Below, one piece after another: positions 11,889-22,779 of a DNA stretch of 64,000 nt. The first letter of the stretch is position 1; the number at the start of each line of letters is the position of its first letter. The DNA is from Hirsutella rhossiliensis (taxonomy: Eukaryota; Ascomycota; Sordariomycetes; Hypocreales; Ophiocordycipitaceae), in assembly GCF_020360975.1 (NCBI RefSeq), contig NW_025408669.1:3472001-3536000 (forward strand), in the 5' to 3' direction. The translations under genes were made by a program, and so were the position numbers. Under the pieces are notes generated by a model, which worked only from the letters and a program-made list of their open reading frames with translations, searched no databases and had not been told where the DNA came from.

Positions 11889-13363
11889 GTCGGAGTGCTA
11901 CGGGGAAATGCGTCGGCAGGTATTGGGCATGGAGGCTCGGCCGCGGCGGGGGAAAGGGCGAGAGAGTCGAGCCAACGGCCGTTAGTGACGCGTTGAAGGA
12001 GGCTGAGAGGCTTCCCGTTTGTGAGTTGGATATCGAACGAGGAAGAGATGTCGGGGAAGCGAAGGCTTATGCGACGGCCACCTCTTCCAACGGGTGATAG
12101 ACTGGAGACCGGGAGTCGCGAGTTGGGCGTTGAATCATTTTACATGGGGTATCGACGGGCGACAAAGCTGCAGAGATGGACGTGGACGACGGCTTTTGGC
12201 CGGCCACGACGTCGTCGAGGTTGCGCGCTGACGGAGGAGAGAGAGGTGGTGGCGAGAGTGACGAAGTTGGCTGACGCAGCCTCCGGAGCCAAGGTTAAGG
12301 TTCCACTTGGTTTAGGTTCAGCTCCAAAGGTTCCTGCTGGGCGAGGATGGATGACTCAGCAGACCCACTTGACGGTGCCGCTGGTAGACAGCTGCTTAAG
12401 TAAGCACCAGAGCCTCGGGCCTCGACGTTTGACGTTCAACGTGCAGCGGCACTGCAGCCATCCTCAAGCAATGACTTGGATGGCTCAAAAGCAGCCAGCA
12501 ACGGTGGTCTTTGAAAAACCACCGGCCCTGTTAAATAACCGTGAAGGAGAAAAATACACTGCTCAACTTTTCTGCGTCAATCCTCGCTCTCGCTTTGAGC
12601 ATTCGCCCATTTTGTGAACTGGAACGGCGGCTGGTGGACTTTAGGATAAAATGCCTTCCTCCTTGCTGACCAGTTTCAATAGCCTAGAGACTAATCTTGC
12701 TTCGCTGTTACAAGATATTAATGTATTTGGACACAAGTACCATGCGAAACGGATCAAAAGTCCTGCCCACGGCCCAGCTGCTGGCTGTGCGTAGGCGCGA
12801 GCTCACTCTGCGCCATGGAGGTTGGAACATGTTGTTGCTATGGATGCGAGAAGACTGGCCTACGCGCACTCTACAGGCCTTACGGTTACTTGCTATAGCT
12901 TTAATACCCCAAGGCCCCTTGAAACCGCCTCCTCCGAGTGCGTTGTGCTCAACTGACCAAGTTGAACAGCTGGCTCGTCGGCCTGACAACCCGCCCAGCT
13001 GCCAATATCTATTTGCTCGAACACAAAAAACTTTTCAAACCTTGCTCTCTCTTCACAGAAACATCCTTCCTCCTTCTTTTCACATCACCGCGCCCGCACT
13101 TGCGAAAACCCCTACAGAGCGCAGCACTACTCAACACCTACCTTTCTGGCTCAAGGCCGCCTGCACTTGCATGCTCGCCAAGCTGCAAGGCCTGAGCCTT
13201 TGAAGCCAGCATCCTGAACTGTTGGAGACTATTCTCTCGGCCGTGGAAAGCTGAAAGGGAGAGAAAACAAGAACAACTGCCTGGTATCTCATCCTGTCCT
13301 TGACGCGTAACAACGCCGCACTGCTCATCAGCACTCGGTTGCCCATTCGCCACAGTCGTTGAT
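11889..13363. other. Intergenic region, divergent promoters
   Basis: About 1.5 kb between the deubiquitinase (-) and the first F-box/ankyrin gene (+). Several short open frames exist on both strands (for example 12021-12617), but none shows a domain or a plausible intron partner. The 3' part just before 13364 is pyrimidine-rich and probably the leader of the next gene. Confidence 0.55.
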
Positions 13364-15349
13364 ATGTCTTCTTTCCAAGGCGATCAGGAACACTTCACCC
13401 ACGCGGACTTGAACTTGGTGGAAGCAGACGTCAGTCAGGAACTCGCCATCAACATGGATCAACAAGGTGGAGTCATCCCCTTTGGTGATGATAAGGATCG
13501 TCTCAGCGGGCTTTTGAATGAGCTCAAGGAAATGGTCTGTACCGAGCTGGACTACTGCTCCCTGGCTCGCTTGGGCCAGACAAGCAAGCTGTGGTGGGAG
13601 CTTACACTCCCCCACGCTTACCGAAAGAATGCCACCGAGGGCGGCTCATCGGTCGTCATATGGGCTGCGAGGGACTCAATCAAGGAGACGGGCCTTGAAA
13701 TCAACTACAAGGTGCTGAAACACGCTCTTTCTTACGGCTGTGATGCGAACGCTACCCATCATGGAGCGCACGAGGGTGAGTACTGCACAGCGCTTCACTA
13801 CGCCGCTGCTTTGGGACGAGACAAGATTGTTGGGCAGCTTCTCGACGCGGGAGCCAACGTCGACGCTTTGGCCTCTGGCTTCCGCATTTTTCAGAGAGAG
13901 GGGATTCTTCCTATGATTACCGGGGGGGGTCTCTCCCAACACGGGCTTTCTCTATATCGCGAGCTCAGACGAACGAGATGGCTGCCGCTCCTACTTCCGC
14001 TTTTGAGAGGCTATCACAAAGTGGTCCAACTGCTCCACGAAGCTGGAGCAACGCCACGTTTGGCACTGACGCGGGAGCATCACGGGCACGCGGACGGCCA
14101 CGCCGTCACTGCTTTTCATCTATTCGCAACCATGTCCGAAAACGAGTTTTTTGCGGGCGACATGGGCAAGGTACACGTGAAAATCTTGGAGACGGATCGC
14201 GAGGGCTATATCAACATGACCATGGGCGCGGACGGGCTTGCTCCACTGCACCTTTCGCAGGAATTTCCGAACCCCAAGATGCTCCTTCGGCTCCTCCGAG
14301 CCGGGGCCGAAATCGATGTTAGGTCAGCTCTTGGAAGAACGCCGTTGATTCATGCCATCAATCTTTGTGCAGAGGCAACTGCTATCGAGAGACGCAAGGA
14401 CTTGATCGAAGCCGCCGTGACCCTCGTCGAACGCGGAGCCGACGTCAACGCCTCATCTCATGTGATCATAGGGGAATCACCGCTGGTCTGTGCCATTCTC
14501 GCCGACGTGGATGCCTGGGGGAGAGCATCTCACGATCTGAAAGCTTTGCTGATGTTTCTAATTGACAAGGGGGCCAACATCAACGGGAACGGCACGGGAC
14601 CCAGCATCATCCATGCCTTGTGCGAAAAGATCAGAGAAAGGGGAGGCAACCAGTCTCTTGAGGACCTCCTGGATCTTCTCATCCAACGAGGCGGCAATGT
14701 CAACCTCCCTGCCTCCCCCCCCGGCCCTTCGATTCTTCTCGATTTCATGAATCGGTACAATGACGTGCCGGCGGGCTTCTTCAAAAAGCTCGTCACAAAG
14801 TACGGCGCCACCATCCGGCCGACAGAGGCCAATGCTGCTCTATACAGTTGGGTTAGATGCCCAAAGCTCCAATCAGCATCCCGGGGTTACAACGTCTTGA
14901 GGCATCATAAACATCACATGACGGCCCGAGCCTTCAGATACGCCTGGGAGCAAGCATTCCAGAAGGGGGACAAAGTATTCTACCTGCGTTTGGTAGCCGA
15001 ATGCCCGCCCCCGGACGATGCGGCCGACTTGGTGGCGACTGCGCTGAAGACGCCCAACCACGGCCTTTGGGCATATGTGCACACCCTCACCTTCGATGCC
15101 AACTACGTTTCCCCAGAAGATGGGATGAGTTTTCTACACATGATTGTGCACAAGCTGGGAACGACAAACGGGCGCGAGAGCCAGGCCGTTAAGGACGCCA
15201 ACTTCTTCATCGAGCGTGGAATGTCGGTCTGCATCACGGACCAGGAGGGCCTCACGGCCCTTCAGCGACTGCGCAGGCTGAGTCAACCCTATGCGGAGCT
15301 CCGACTGCTCATTCACGAGGCCAGAGCCAAGGAGCTTGGAGAGCTCTAG
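13364..15349 (+). CDS. F-box-like/ankyrin repeat protein (tandem copy 1)
   Basis: A single-exon protein of 661 residues. Residues 45-85 resemble a degenerate F-box (LLNELKEMVCTELDYCSLARLGQTSKLWW). Ankyrin repeats follow, the clearest at about 137-170 (CTALHYAAALGRDKIVGQLLDAGANVD), then near 300 (GLAPLHLS), 326 (GRTPLIHAINLC) and 360-410 (LVERGADVNAS, then SPLVCAIL). Further weak repeats reach the C-terminus (GLTALQRLRRLS). Such proteins are usually substrate receptors of SCF ubiquitin ligases or ankyrin scaffolds; the target is unknown. The region 170-215 (ILPMITGGGLSQHG) breaks the repeat pattern and could hide an unspliced intron, although the frame stays open through it. It is followed 1.15 kb downstream by a related gene in the same direction. 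Confidence 0.85.
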   Translation: MSSFQGDQEHFTHADLNLVEADVSQELAINMDQQGGVIPFGDDKDRLSGLLNELKEMVCTELDYCSLARLGQTSKLWWELTLPHAYRKNATEGGSSVVIWAARDSIKETGLEINYKVLKHALSYGCDANATHHGAHEGEYCTALHYAAALGRDKIVGQLLDAGANVDALASGFRIFQREGILPMITGGGLSQHGLSLYRELRRTRWLPLLLPLLRGYHKVVQLLHEAGATPRLALTREHHGHADGHAVTAFHLFATMSENEFFAGDMGKVHVKILETDREGYINMTMGADGLAPLHLSQEFPNPKMLLRLLRAGAEIDVRSALGRTPLIHAINLCAEATAIERRKDLIEAAVTLVERGADVNASSHVIIGESPLVCAILADVDAWGRASHDLKALLMFLIDKGANINGNGTGPSIIHALCEKIRERGGNQSLEDLLDLLIQRGGNVNLPASPPGPSILLDFMNRYNDVPAGFFKKLVTKYGATIRPTEANAALYSWVRCPKLQSASRGYNVLRHHKHHMTARAFRYAWEQAFQKGDKVFYLRLVAECPPPDDAADLVATALKTPNHGLWAYVHTLTFDANYVSPEDGMSFLHMIVHKLGTTNGRESQAVKDANFFIERGMSVCITDQEGLTALQRLRRLSQPYAELRLLIHEARAKELGEL

Positions 15350-16502
15350 CTGCGTCGTCGGTGTGTCGGCTGCTGGATTGCGAGGGCGTGGGAGCACTGC
15401 AAGCACTGCTCGCTCAACTGCGAGACGACGACCTCGCATTCGAGGCTGATGCCATGGATACGGAAACGTTCGCCATGTGGAACCGTGGCATGGCAACAGA
15501 CGCATTCGACATGAACGACTTGTGGCACGGACGCGGGGGAGCAGAGGAACAACACGGGGTCGGGATTGAGAATTCACAAGAGGCCATGGCGAGGGGAGAA
15601 AATTCGGAAAACAAGAAAAAAAAGCAAAGGGTGAAACGGTCTCTCAGAAACAGTGGATTGGCAATGGCTTGGGTCAGTGTTTACTTTGGCGGACTCACGC
15701 AAGTGTATCCCAGTAGTAGAACGACTGAATGTCCAGGTCGCATATCAAACGGCGTTGCGAAAGGATCACAAGATTCGATGCGTGAGCCGCCTTTGTCTGT
15801 GCTGTAACTGTGCTGACCCTGTGCAGACGCCGAAATATGACGGGTTTGGATGTGGTCAATCACGGCGACAGTCCGACTCCCGCTCACGACATGTGCGTGA
15901 ACACACGGTCATACGGATGGATCTCACCAGGCGTTCCATTCGACAGCTGAACTGATTCGAAATAGGTCGGATACGTTGTTCGAACACATGTGTCGAAGAC
16001 GGGGGTTGCCGCCGACCAACCACTTGATTCTTCACCCCTTCCTTTGTTCCGTCTCCCCTCCCTTCTCCCTTCCCTGTGCTGCCTTCCATGCAGTGGGTTG
16101 AGCCCTTGATGAATGAACTGCTGGTTGACTTTCGGGGCCACGTTGCCTGAAATTGCGTCGGCACAGTGACTTGATCAAAAGCTGCTCGCTGTACATTCTC
16201 CGGTGCTTCGAAGCACAGGCCGGGAGGCTTTGTCTAGAGATGATGGACTTTGACGGGACACGACAGCACAAAGGCCGGTCACTTTGGCATGTCTCGGAAG
16301 ACGCGAGCAAGAATGAAAATATAAGGGCCTCCAAGCTTTCTCTGTGGCAAATGAAACTCTACTTTGGACCTTCTTCACTGATACAGAGTAGCCACAGTCT
16401 TGGCTAACACATCTCCGGCTCTTCGTCTCTACTGCAAGTCGACACTCAACTGCCGAAACACAAGCCGGCAAAAGCCTACAGCCAGCATCAGTCTCAAGAG
16501 CA
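15350..16502. other. Intergenic region between tandem F-box/ankyrin genes
   Basis: About 1.15 kb. An AT-richer element GAAAATATAAGGG at about 16315 lies 190 bp before the next start and may serve as a TATA-like element. No further gene is supported. Confidence 0.5.
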
Positions 16503-18239
16503 ATGTCGAAAATCGCTCCCCAGTCGGTCGGGCTCACGCAGCTCCCTCGCGAGCTTGTCTACCAAATCTGCGAGCTCGTCTATCTAAACAAGACAACGGA
16601 CTTGTTCAAGCTTGCGAAAGCCGTACCCGGGGAACCCGATCGATTCAAGCTAACTTGCTTTAAAGTCCTGTACAAGAACGAGGGAGGGGCGGCGTTGAGT
16701 TGGGCAGCGCAGGGTTATCTTGATGGAAAATTTGACCTTGAAAAGACTGTCGATTTTATCCACCGATGTCTCGATTTCGGCGATGCTCATGCTAAGTTCA
16801 ACGTTATCGACGGATGGAAACAGCACTCATGGGGGAGCATGATCCATCTCGCGGTGTATCTGGGAGACGTGAAGTTGGTCGAACGACTGACGCAGAGAGG
16901 CATTGACGTCAACGTCACAGACAGCAAGACCCGGACCTCGCTGCATCGGGCGTGCTCGGCCGACTATAGGAATGCGAGTGCCCAGGTTCTCATCCGCCAT
17001 GGCGCCAACTGCAACGCAAGAGACTTGAAGGGAGATACCCCTCTGTTCTCCATGGCCAATCTTAAAGACGTGGCAGGTGTCGAGACTACCTTCAAGGGGC
17101 TAATCGCGGGCGGCGCCGAAGTCAACATCGTGAGCAATAAGAACCGGAGCCCTCTGGGAGAAGCGGCAGTTCGTGGTGCATATCGTCTACTCGAGTTGCT
17201 TCTGGAGCAGCAAGCAGACGTGAATTTGGGCACGAGATCGAGCCCTGAGCAGGATCGGAGGGGCAAAAATGACATGCGCCCGTTATACATACTGCTGTCT
17301 GACGAATCTGGTGTCTGGAGTTCGCCGGAGGTCCCAAGCACAACAACGGCGAGGCTTGTAAGGAAGATGATTGACCAAGGCGCCGAGCTTGACAATCGAG
17401 TGCTCCCCGGGCTGCTCCGCCTTAAACTTGGCGCCGAACGAGACCTCGTGCATTGGCTGCGAGCCAAGTTCGGCCTCACCGTCGAGGATGTCAGAGACAC
17501 ACTTGACACCTTGAGCGGCCAGAAGTGCGACTACGGGGCCACGCAGGCCAGCCTGGACTACTTGTTTAACGAGTGCCTCCCCGAAGATCCTCGACTTCTG
17601 GAGCAATGGGGTTTTCTCCCCAAGTTTCTGGGAAGCTCCGCGGTAAGGCATCCAGACATTATGCGTCTGGCCGGGGCCGCCTTCGATCCAGCATTCACAC
17701 TTGGTCGTCACGTTACCCTTCTCATGATCCTGCTGGGTAACAAACATTACGACTACGCAACCTGCTCCCACGTCCTTGATTCCCTGTTGGACCGAGGGGT
17801 AGAGGTGAACGCGCAAGACTATGCCGGGCTCACATGCGTCCATCATTTGCTAGAAGGCGGCTTTGCACGAGTGCTTGCGAAAGAACGGGAGAAAGAACGG
17901 GAGACTGGCGACTTCAGCGTCAAGGCCTATACACTCAGCTTTCGACGCACCTTGGACAAGCTCTTGAAACGCGGCCTGAAGCTCAAGCACCACAGCATCA
18001 CCAAGTTCAACCACTTGCATCACATGGCCGTTTCAAGCAGGGCCGACTCTCTGCCCGATTGCGCCAGAATCCTGATTGCGCAGGGCGTCGACCCGACTGC
18101 CAAGGACTCGGAGGGCAAGACTCCGCTTGACCTCTACCGCGGCGTAATAGAGCGCGGTCATGCACTGCGAAAGCCAGGCGACAAGGGAGTTGGGCCTTTT
18201 ATGCAAGCATTGCTGGATAACATGCCACGCAAGAAGTGA
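16503..18239 (+). CDS. F-box/ankyrin repeat protein (tandem copy 2)
   Basis: A single-exon protein of 578 residues. An F-box-like segment sits at 10-45 (LTQLPRELVYQICELVYLN, then LFKLAKAVP). Ankyrin repeats begin near 116 (SMIHLAVYLGDVKLVERLTQRGIDVN), continue at about 148 (TSLHRACSADYRNASAQVLI), 181 (GDTPLF), 213 (RSPLGEAAVRGAYRLLELLL) and near the end (LTCVHHLLEGGF; GKTPLDLYRG). The order of parts matches the upstream gene, but the sequences have diverged widely, so any duplication is old. A role as an SCF receptor is inference from the architecture. The ATG at 16503 is the first in frame and directly precedes the F-box. Confidence 0.87.
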   Translation: MSKIAPQSVGLTQLPRELVYQICELVYLNKTTDLFKLAKAVPGEPDRFKLTCFKVLYKNEGGAALSWAAQGYLDGKFDLEKTVDFIHRCLDFGDAHAKFNVIDGWKQHSWGSMIHLAVYLGDVKLVERLTQRGIDVNVTDSKTRTSLHRACSADYRNASAQVLIRHGANCNARDLKGDTPLFSMANLKDVAGVETTFKGLIAGGAEVNIVSNKNRSPLGEAAVRGAYRLLELLLEQQADVNLGTRSSPEQDRRGKNDMRPLYILLSDESGVWSSPEVPSTTTARLVRKMIDQGAELDNRVLPGLLRLKLGAERDLVHWLRAKFGLTVEDVRDTLDTLSGQKCDYGATQASLDYLFNECLPEDPRLLEQWGFLPKFLGSSAVRHPDIMRLAGAAFDPAFTLGRHVTLLMILLGNKHYDYATCSHVLDSLLDRGVEVNAQDYAGLTCVHHLLEGGFARVLAKEREKERETGDFSVKAYTLSFRRTLDKLLKRGLKLKHHSITKFNHLHHMAVSSRADSLPDCARILIAQGVDPTAKDSEGKTPLDLYRGVIERGHALRKPGDKGVGPFMQALLDNMPRKK

Positions 18240-21200
18240 GGTGGTCAAGGGCCGAGACGTTGGAAGGGCCAGTGCGCGTTGCGAGACGTGGCCAGCAGCA
18301 GAGGAAAGTCGGGTCAGGGGGGGAATTCAATATTCCCTCAAAACTGCCCAGGTCTTGATTGATTTGTCCAGGGGTTCAGCAACCAACCCCAGCTCTTTGT
18401 TTGTTTGCCTGGTTCTTGCTAAACCAGAGCCGTCTGCGGATGTCTTTGCCCCAGGCGGCGGCGTCGTTAATAGACCAGTCACGACTCCTTGACTTCGCAT
18501 ATCACGTCCGGCAGCCCGTGTCAGAGAAGGAGCCAGATGGGCGCCAAGTTACGAATGTATATAACTGTTAATTCATCCTGCGAGAGCTGTCCGTGTCCTG
18601 TATGAGAAGGGCAGAGGGAGAAAGAAGCAAGGTGCAAAGTTTTCCTCTCAGAGGCACGCTCACGGCCAACTTGACGTCTCCAGTTCAGTGCAACACGTAT
18701 GCCATGTTTTGAATTTCGTCTTCTCCCCTTTATTCTCTCTCCATCGAATTCAAAGACACGTCATATGGGGCTTCACTTGGCCAGTTCATTGACCCAGTCC
18801 TCAACAAAGGGCGTCAATCCTTCCATGGTGACGACTCAACGCCGTCAAACGAACATGATCGAATCAAAGTCTGGATTTAGCCGGCCAGATTACGGGAAGC
18901 GTCTTTTTCAGCCAGGCAAGCTCCCCTGCAAGAGAAAACGCCCCTGTTCATGGGATGAACCCTTGGCAACTTCCAAGGTCCACCGCCAGAGTCATCATAC
19001 TTTCTGTGTGACAGGAACACGTGGTGCTCCGATGTCTAGATCCAGGTGCTGCGTCACTCTCAACAGACTGGGTGAGCCCACAAACAAGTCCCGGATGCTT
19101 CACTTGGCGGCTTCAGCTCCATCAAGGGCCCAGATATGTAGTGTAGCTCATCTGCGAAGCCAATGAAACGACGCCCAACAGAGGCTGGAACACAAACAGC
19201 ACGTCTGGCCCCAGAGCTCCCATCACGGCGGACACTAGACCACGGCGGCGGCAGCATCTGCCTCTTGCTTCCCTCTCACGTGCATGAAAATGAGATACCA
19301 CACACCCACAATCGCTAGTTACACAGCACAGCGAGGCCTATTCCGAGCCATGACGTTGCGATAGAGCTTTGTGCGCATGTAACTTGCCCTCATGGTATAC
19401 TAAGCTTTCAGAGATACACTAACTCCGACGTACCTCGGGCTATAGAGATCCAGACAACACGTTTCATTGGTGGGAGATTGACTATGCGGTTGGTGTTGGG
19501 TGGCCAGAGGTGGGCCTTTGACATGGGCAGACGCAAGTCGATGCCTCAAACTCGCTGACAGTCTCCAAGATGGTTGTCCGCGGCGGGCCGGTTCATCTGG
19601 GACGGTTTTGAGTTTTGAAACAGCGAGATAAGGTGAGTCGTCGTTACAGTCACGAGAGCAGTCGCCATTCCCACGTTGCATGTGAATTCTAAAGCATGCT
19701 GCCGTTGAAGCAGATGGGCTCGTCGGTCTGTAGACGCAGAGGCTTGGATCACCCAGTGTATGGTAAAGGCGGCCTCATCTGCAAGGGAAAGTCCGACCGG
19801 TGGATGGTAAATAGCTTCTTCAAGGGAAAGGGGGCTAGCAAACCGGGAGTGGATCAAAGGGCGGCATGGTTCTCTAGACCTTAATTCTCGCCTGATGCAG
19901 ACTCTCTGGCTTATAACCAGGACGGACCGAGCCTTGTTGGCGACTTGAAATAGAAGAGCTGCCCTTGGATACAAGAGGTTGGAAGCTCGTCTTAATTCCA
20001 ACCACATCTCTTGTCAAGTTGCCTCTCTTCTTCAGTCAAGCACCTTGTTCAGCTTCCAGAGACAAGATGAGACTCTCGAAACTTTTAGTCTTGGCCGTGG
20101 CCAGGCGGTTAAAAATGCCCGTGAGCAACTTCAAGGACGTACAGCCTGTGTCCTGGGTGGAAGAGAATCTTGTCGCGTTCTGCAGCCAAGTGAGGGAGCT
20201 TTTCCCACCACGTCCTCCCTGCGAGACCAAGGTCTACTGCGATCTTTTTGACTCGCCGGCAAGCCGCAGGTTGATTCCTGCGGGTGAAGTAGACAACTTT
20301 GCCGACTCGGCGAGCTGCCTGGCTGCCCATGGGTCCAGGCTTCCGGATACCCCTTGGATGTAGGAGCACCGAAACCTGGGGCACTGGGTTGCAATGAGCT
20401 GACGTTTGCCAGGAACAAGGAAGCCCGGACGTCAGTTCTTGGTAGGAACTCGAGGGATTGAGTGCTGGTATTTGCCCCCGATCGAATGTCTATCTGGGCA
20501 ACGGCACGGTGGGCAGAGGCAGCAGCCGGGGAAGCAGGCAATCGGGCAGCCAGTCGAGCAGCCGGGCAGGCGGTTAAGCGGGCAGACAGTCGGGAGTCGT
20601 TGGAGCAGTCAAGCGAGTGGTTAGTCGAATAGTAAATCGAGCAGCCAAGTCGAGCAGCCGGGCGAGTAGTTCACCGAGCATATAGTTCGCGCGGCGCTGG
20701 ACCGTCTGCAGTCTCCTCGACCGTCGCCCAGCCGCTGGCCGTCGTCTCCCCGTCCTATCCATTCCACGCGCGGACGTCCCCGTCGCCAACAGGTGACTCG
20801 TCTGCCGCAGTCGACAGCGAACCATCACCCAAGTCTATTGTCCCTGTGGTTGTGCTTACCTTGCAGTGTAACAGTCCATCATCATCAAGGCGCATGAGCA
20901 GCCGGGAACCGCAAAGACTCGCCTCCTGCTGGGCTTTGGCGTGCTCCAATTTATTGGGGGTATTTCAAACAAAGACGCTCGCCTCAGCTTGAGACTGCCG
21001 TGACATTGCATTGGCAAGAAGAGCCAGCAGGGCTACACTCTTACAAACCAGGGGGGCTGGCCTTGGAGCGTCTCGTCCTGCTCCCACCGACACCCGCCCT
21101 CTCTTCCACCGGCAACTTTAAGCCTATCGCATCAAGTTACATCGCTCTTTGGACCCAAGCTCTTGGACCTGCCTATTCCTGGGACCGCGCTGACTGGCCG

Positions 21201-21627
21201 CGCCAGCCGACTTTCCACTTGCGGCAAGTAAGCACCGGCGATCGGCAATCAGATGCCACCTCGACGAGAGCCGTGCCGGGGGAACGAATCGGGACCTGGC
21301 GAGGGCCCCTGCCGTCGGCCCGTCGGCCGTGCCGTTTGTTCCATGCTTGCCTTTCCTGTCTGGCCGTGGGAGGGCCTCTCGTGGATCCAGACTCGGCGGC
21401 GGAGTTGCTCGCTGCATACCTTGCAGTGCGCATCGTGAAGCTTACGCCGCTCTATTGACTCAAAAGTGGGCGCCAGAGACAGTGCCCCTTTCTTCACGCG
21501 AGCACGGGGGGCCCTTTTGCAGATATCCATCGCCATGGGCACGCGCTGGCCAAACGATCCAGAAGCTGACACCGGCCTGTCTTACCATCCCCCCCTTTCT
21601 CGGCCCCCCCCCCCTTTGCGCGGTCTT
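18240..21627. other. Gene-free stretch of 3.4 kb
   Basis: Short open frames on both strands lack motifs and splice partners. It contains the degenerate GC-rich minisatellite listed separately, and near 21590-21616 two C-runs just upstream of the nuclease promoter. No RNA gene or transposon terminus was recognised. Confidence 0.5.
20517..20668. repeat. Degenerate minisatellite built on AGTCGAGCAGCCGGGC-like units
   Basis: Variants of GCAGCCGGG, CAGTCGAGCAG and AAGTCGAGCAGCCGGGCG follow one another for about 150 bp. The best-preserved 13-mer GTCGAGCAGCCGG occurs twice (near 20550 and 20650). Units vary in length, so this is an old, degenerated array. Confidence 0.6.
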
Positions 21628-21634
21628 TATAAAA
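21628..21634 (+). promoter_or_regulatory. TATA box of the secreted nuclease gene
   Basis: TATAAAA within CTTTATAAAAGCGC, about 155 bp before the ATG at 21790 and directly after a C-run. The distance fits a fungal core promoter with a leader of about 120 nt. Inferred from sequence only. Confidence 0.55.
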
Positions 21635-21789
21635 GCGCTAGCCAGTGCGCGCCACCACTTCTCATCTTTGTCTTGACCCGTCGAGCATACCAACTTCTCC
21701 TGTCCTCTCGCTAAGTCTTCTTCTCCGTACCTCGCCACAAGCAGCCCGCCGCCGGGAGACTAGTAGAAGACGCGAGGTGTGCCGGCGCC

Positions 21790-22779
21790 ATGAAGATCTC
21801 GGCCTCGGTCCTCCTCGGCTCCGCCGCCGCCGCCGTCGTCCTCGCGGCCCCGCTCCCCTCCCCGAGCCCGGTACGTGGCCTGCCGGAACCCCTTCCGTAT
21901 ACTTGGAGGAGTGCCTTGCTGGAACCTGGAGCTGACCGAGGTTTGGACGCTTGGAGCCCGGCATCCCCAACGCGTCCACGGCCAGGACCCTGCTGGCTGG
22001 CCTCGAGGTTGCCGAGCCCGGCAGCGGCGACGGCTACAGTCGGAAGCAGTTCCCCCACTGGGAGGAGATCAGTGGAACGTGCAACACGCGGTAGGACGAG
22101 ACTCGACCGCCTCGGCTGGCCCGTTGTGAGCGCTGACTCGGCCCCCGGTAGCGAGTTTGTGCTGAAACGAGACGGCGCCAACGTCAAGACCAACGGCGCA
22201 TGCAGAGCCGTGTCGGGAACTTGGAAGAGTCCCTACGACGGCGCCGTCTTGACCGATGCCAGCGACATTGACATCGATCACATGGTCCCGCTGAAGAATG
22301 CCTGGATTGTGAGGGCCTTTTCTTCTCCTCGCCCATCTCCTCGCCCATCTCCTCTCCCTCCCTTTCTCTTCCTTGTTCCTCTCTCTCCCCCTTTCCCCCC
22401 TCTCTCTCACTTACACGCACGCACACAAAAACGACTCTGTCCTGCCCTCCCCTCCCCTTCCACCCTCTCGAGCAACCGCCGTGACACCAGGCCGCCCTGT
22501 ACTGACCGACCCGTCCCCCCTCCTCAGTCCGGTGCCTCGTCGTGGACCCTCGAGCAGCGCACGTCCTTTGCCAACGACATCACCCGCCCGCAGCTGTGGG
22601 CCGTCACCAACCACGTCAACCGGGCCAAGAGCGACTCGAGCCCCGACGAGTGGCAGCCGCCGCTCAAGAGCTTCCACTGCACCTACGCCAAGAGCTGGGT
22701 CCAGGTCAAGAGCTACTACGAGCTGGCCGTGACCGACGACGAGAAGAGCGCGCTGTCCGGCATGCTCCGCACGTGCTGA
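21790..22779 (+). CDS. Secreted HNH nuclease (DUF1524/GmrSD C-terminal type)
   Basis: A predicted extracellular nuclease of 207 residues in four exons: 21790..21870, 21957..22090, 22152..22308 and 22528..22779. All junctions keep the frame. Exon 1 alone is the signal peptide (MKISASVLLGSAAAAVVLAA). The HNH core is the DIDHMVPLKNAW motif (Asp114, His115, Asn121), followed by FANDITRPQLWAVTNHVNRAKSD and DEWQPP, as in the DUF1524 family. Cys residues (GTCNTR, GACRAV, FHCTYA, MLRTC) could form two disulfides, fitting secretion. The third intron (219 nt) is an extreme polypyrimidine tract. Secretion and fold are confident; the natural role (nutrient scavenging from nucleic acids, competition, or degradation of extracellular DNA) is not shown. 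Confidence 0.9.
   Translation: MKISASVLLGSAAAAVVLAAPLPSPSPVRGLPEPLPYTWRSALLEPGADRGLDAWSPASPTRPRPGPCWLASRLPSPAAATATVGSSSPTGRRSVERATRGRTRLDRLGWPVVSADSAPGSEFVLKRDGANVKTNGACRAVSGTWKSPYDGAVLTDASDIDIDHMVPLKNAWIVRAFSSPRPSPRPSPLPPFLFLVPLSPPFPPLSHLHARTQKRLCPALPSPSTLSSNRRDTRPPCTDRPVPPPQSGASSWTLEQRTSFANDITRPQLWAVTNHVNRAKSDSSPDEWQPPLKSFHCTYAKSWVQVKSYYELAVTDDEKSALSGMLRTC

Noticed and set aside
12021..12617. Plus-strand open frame of 198 codons upstream of the F-box/ankyrin pair
   Set aside because: No recognisable motif, no splice partner, and no conserved-looking block.
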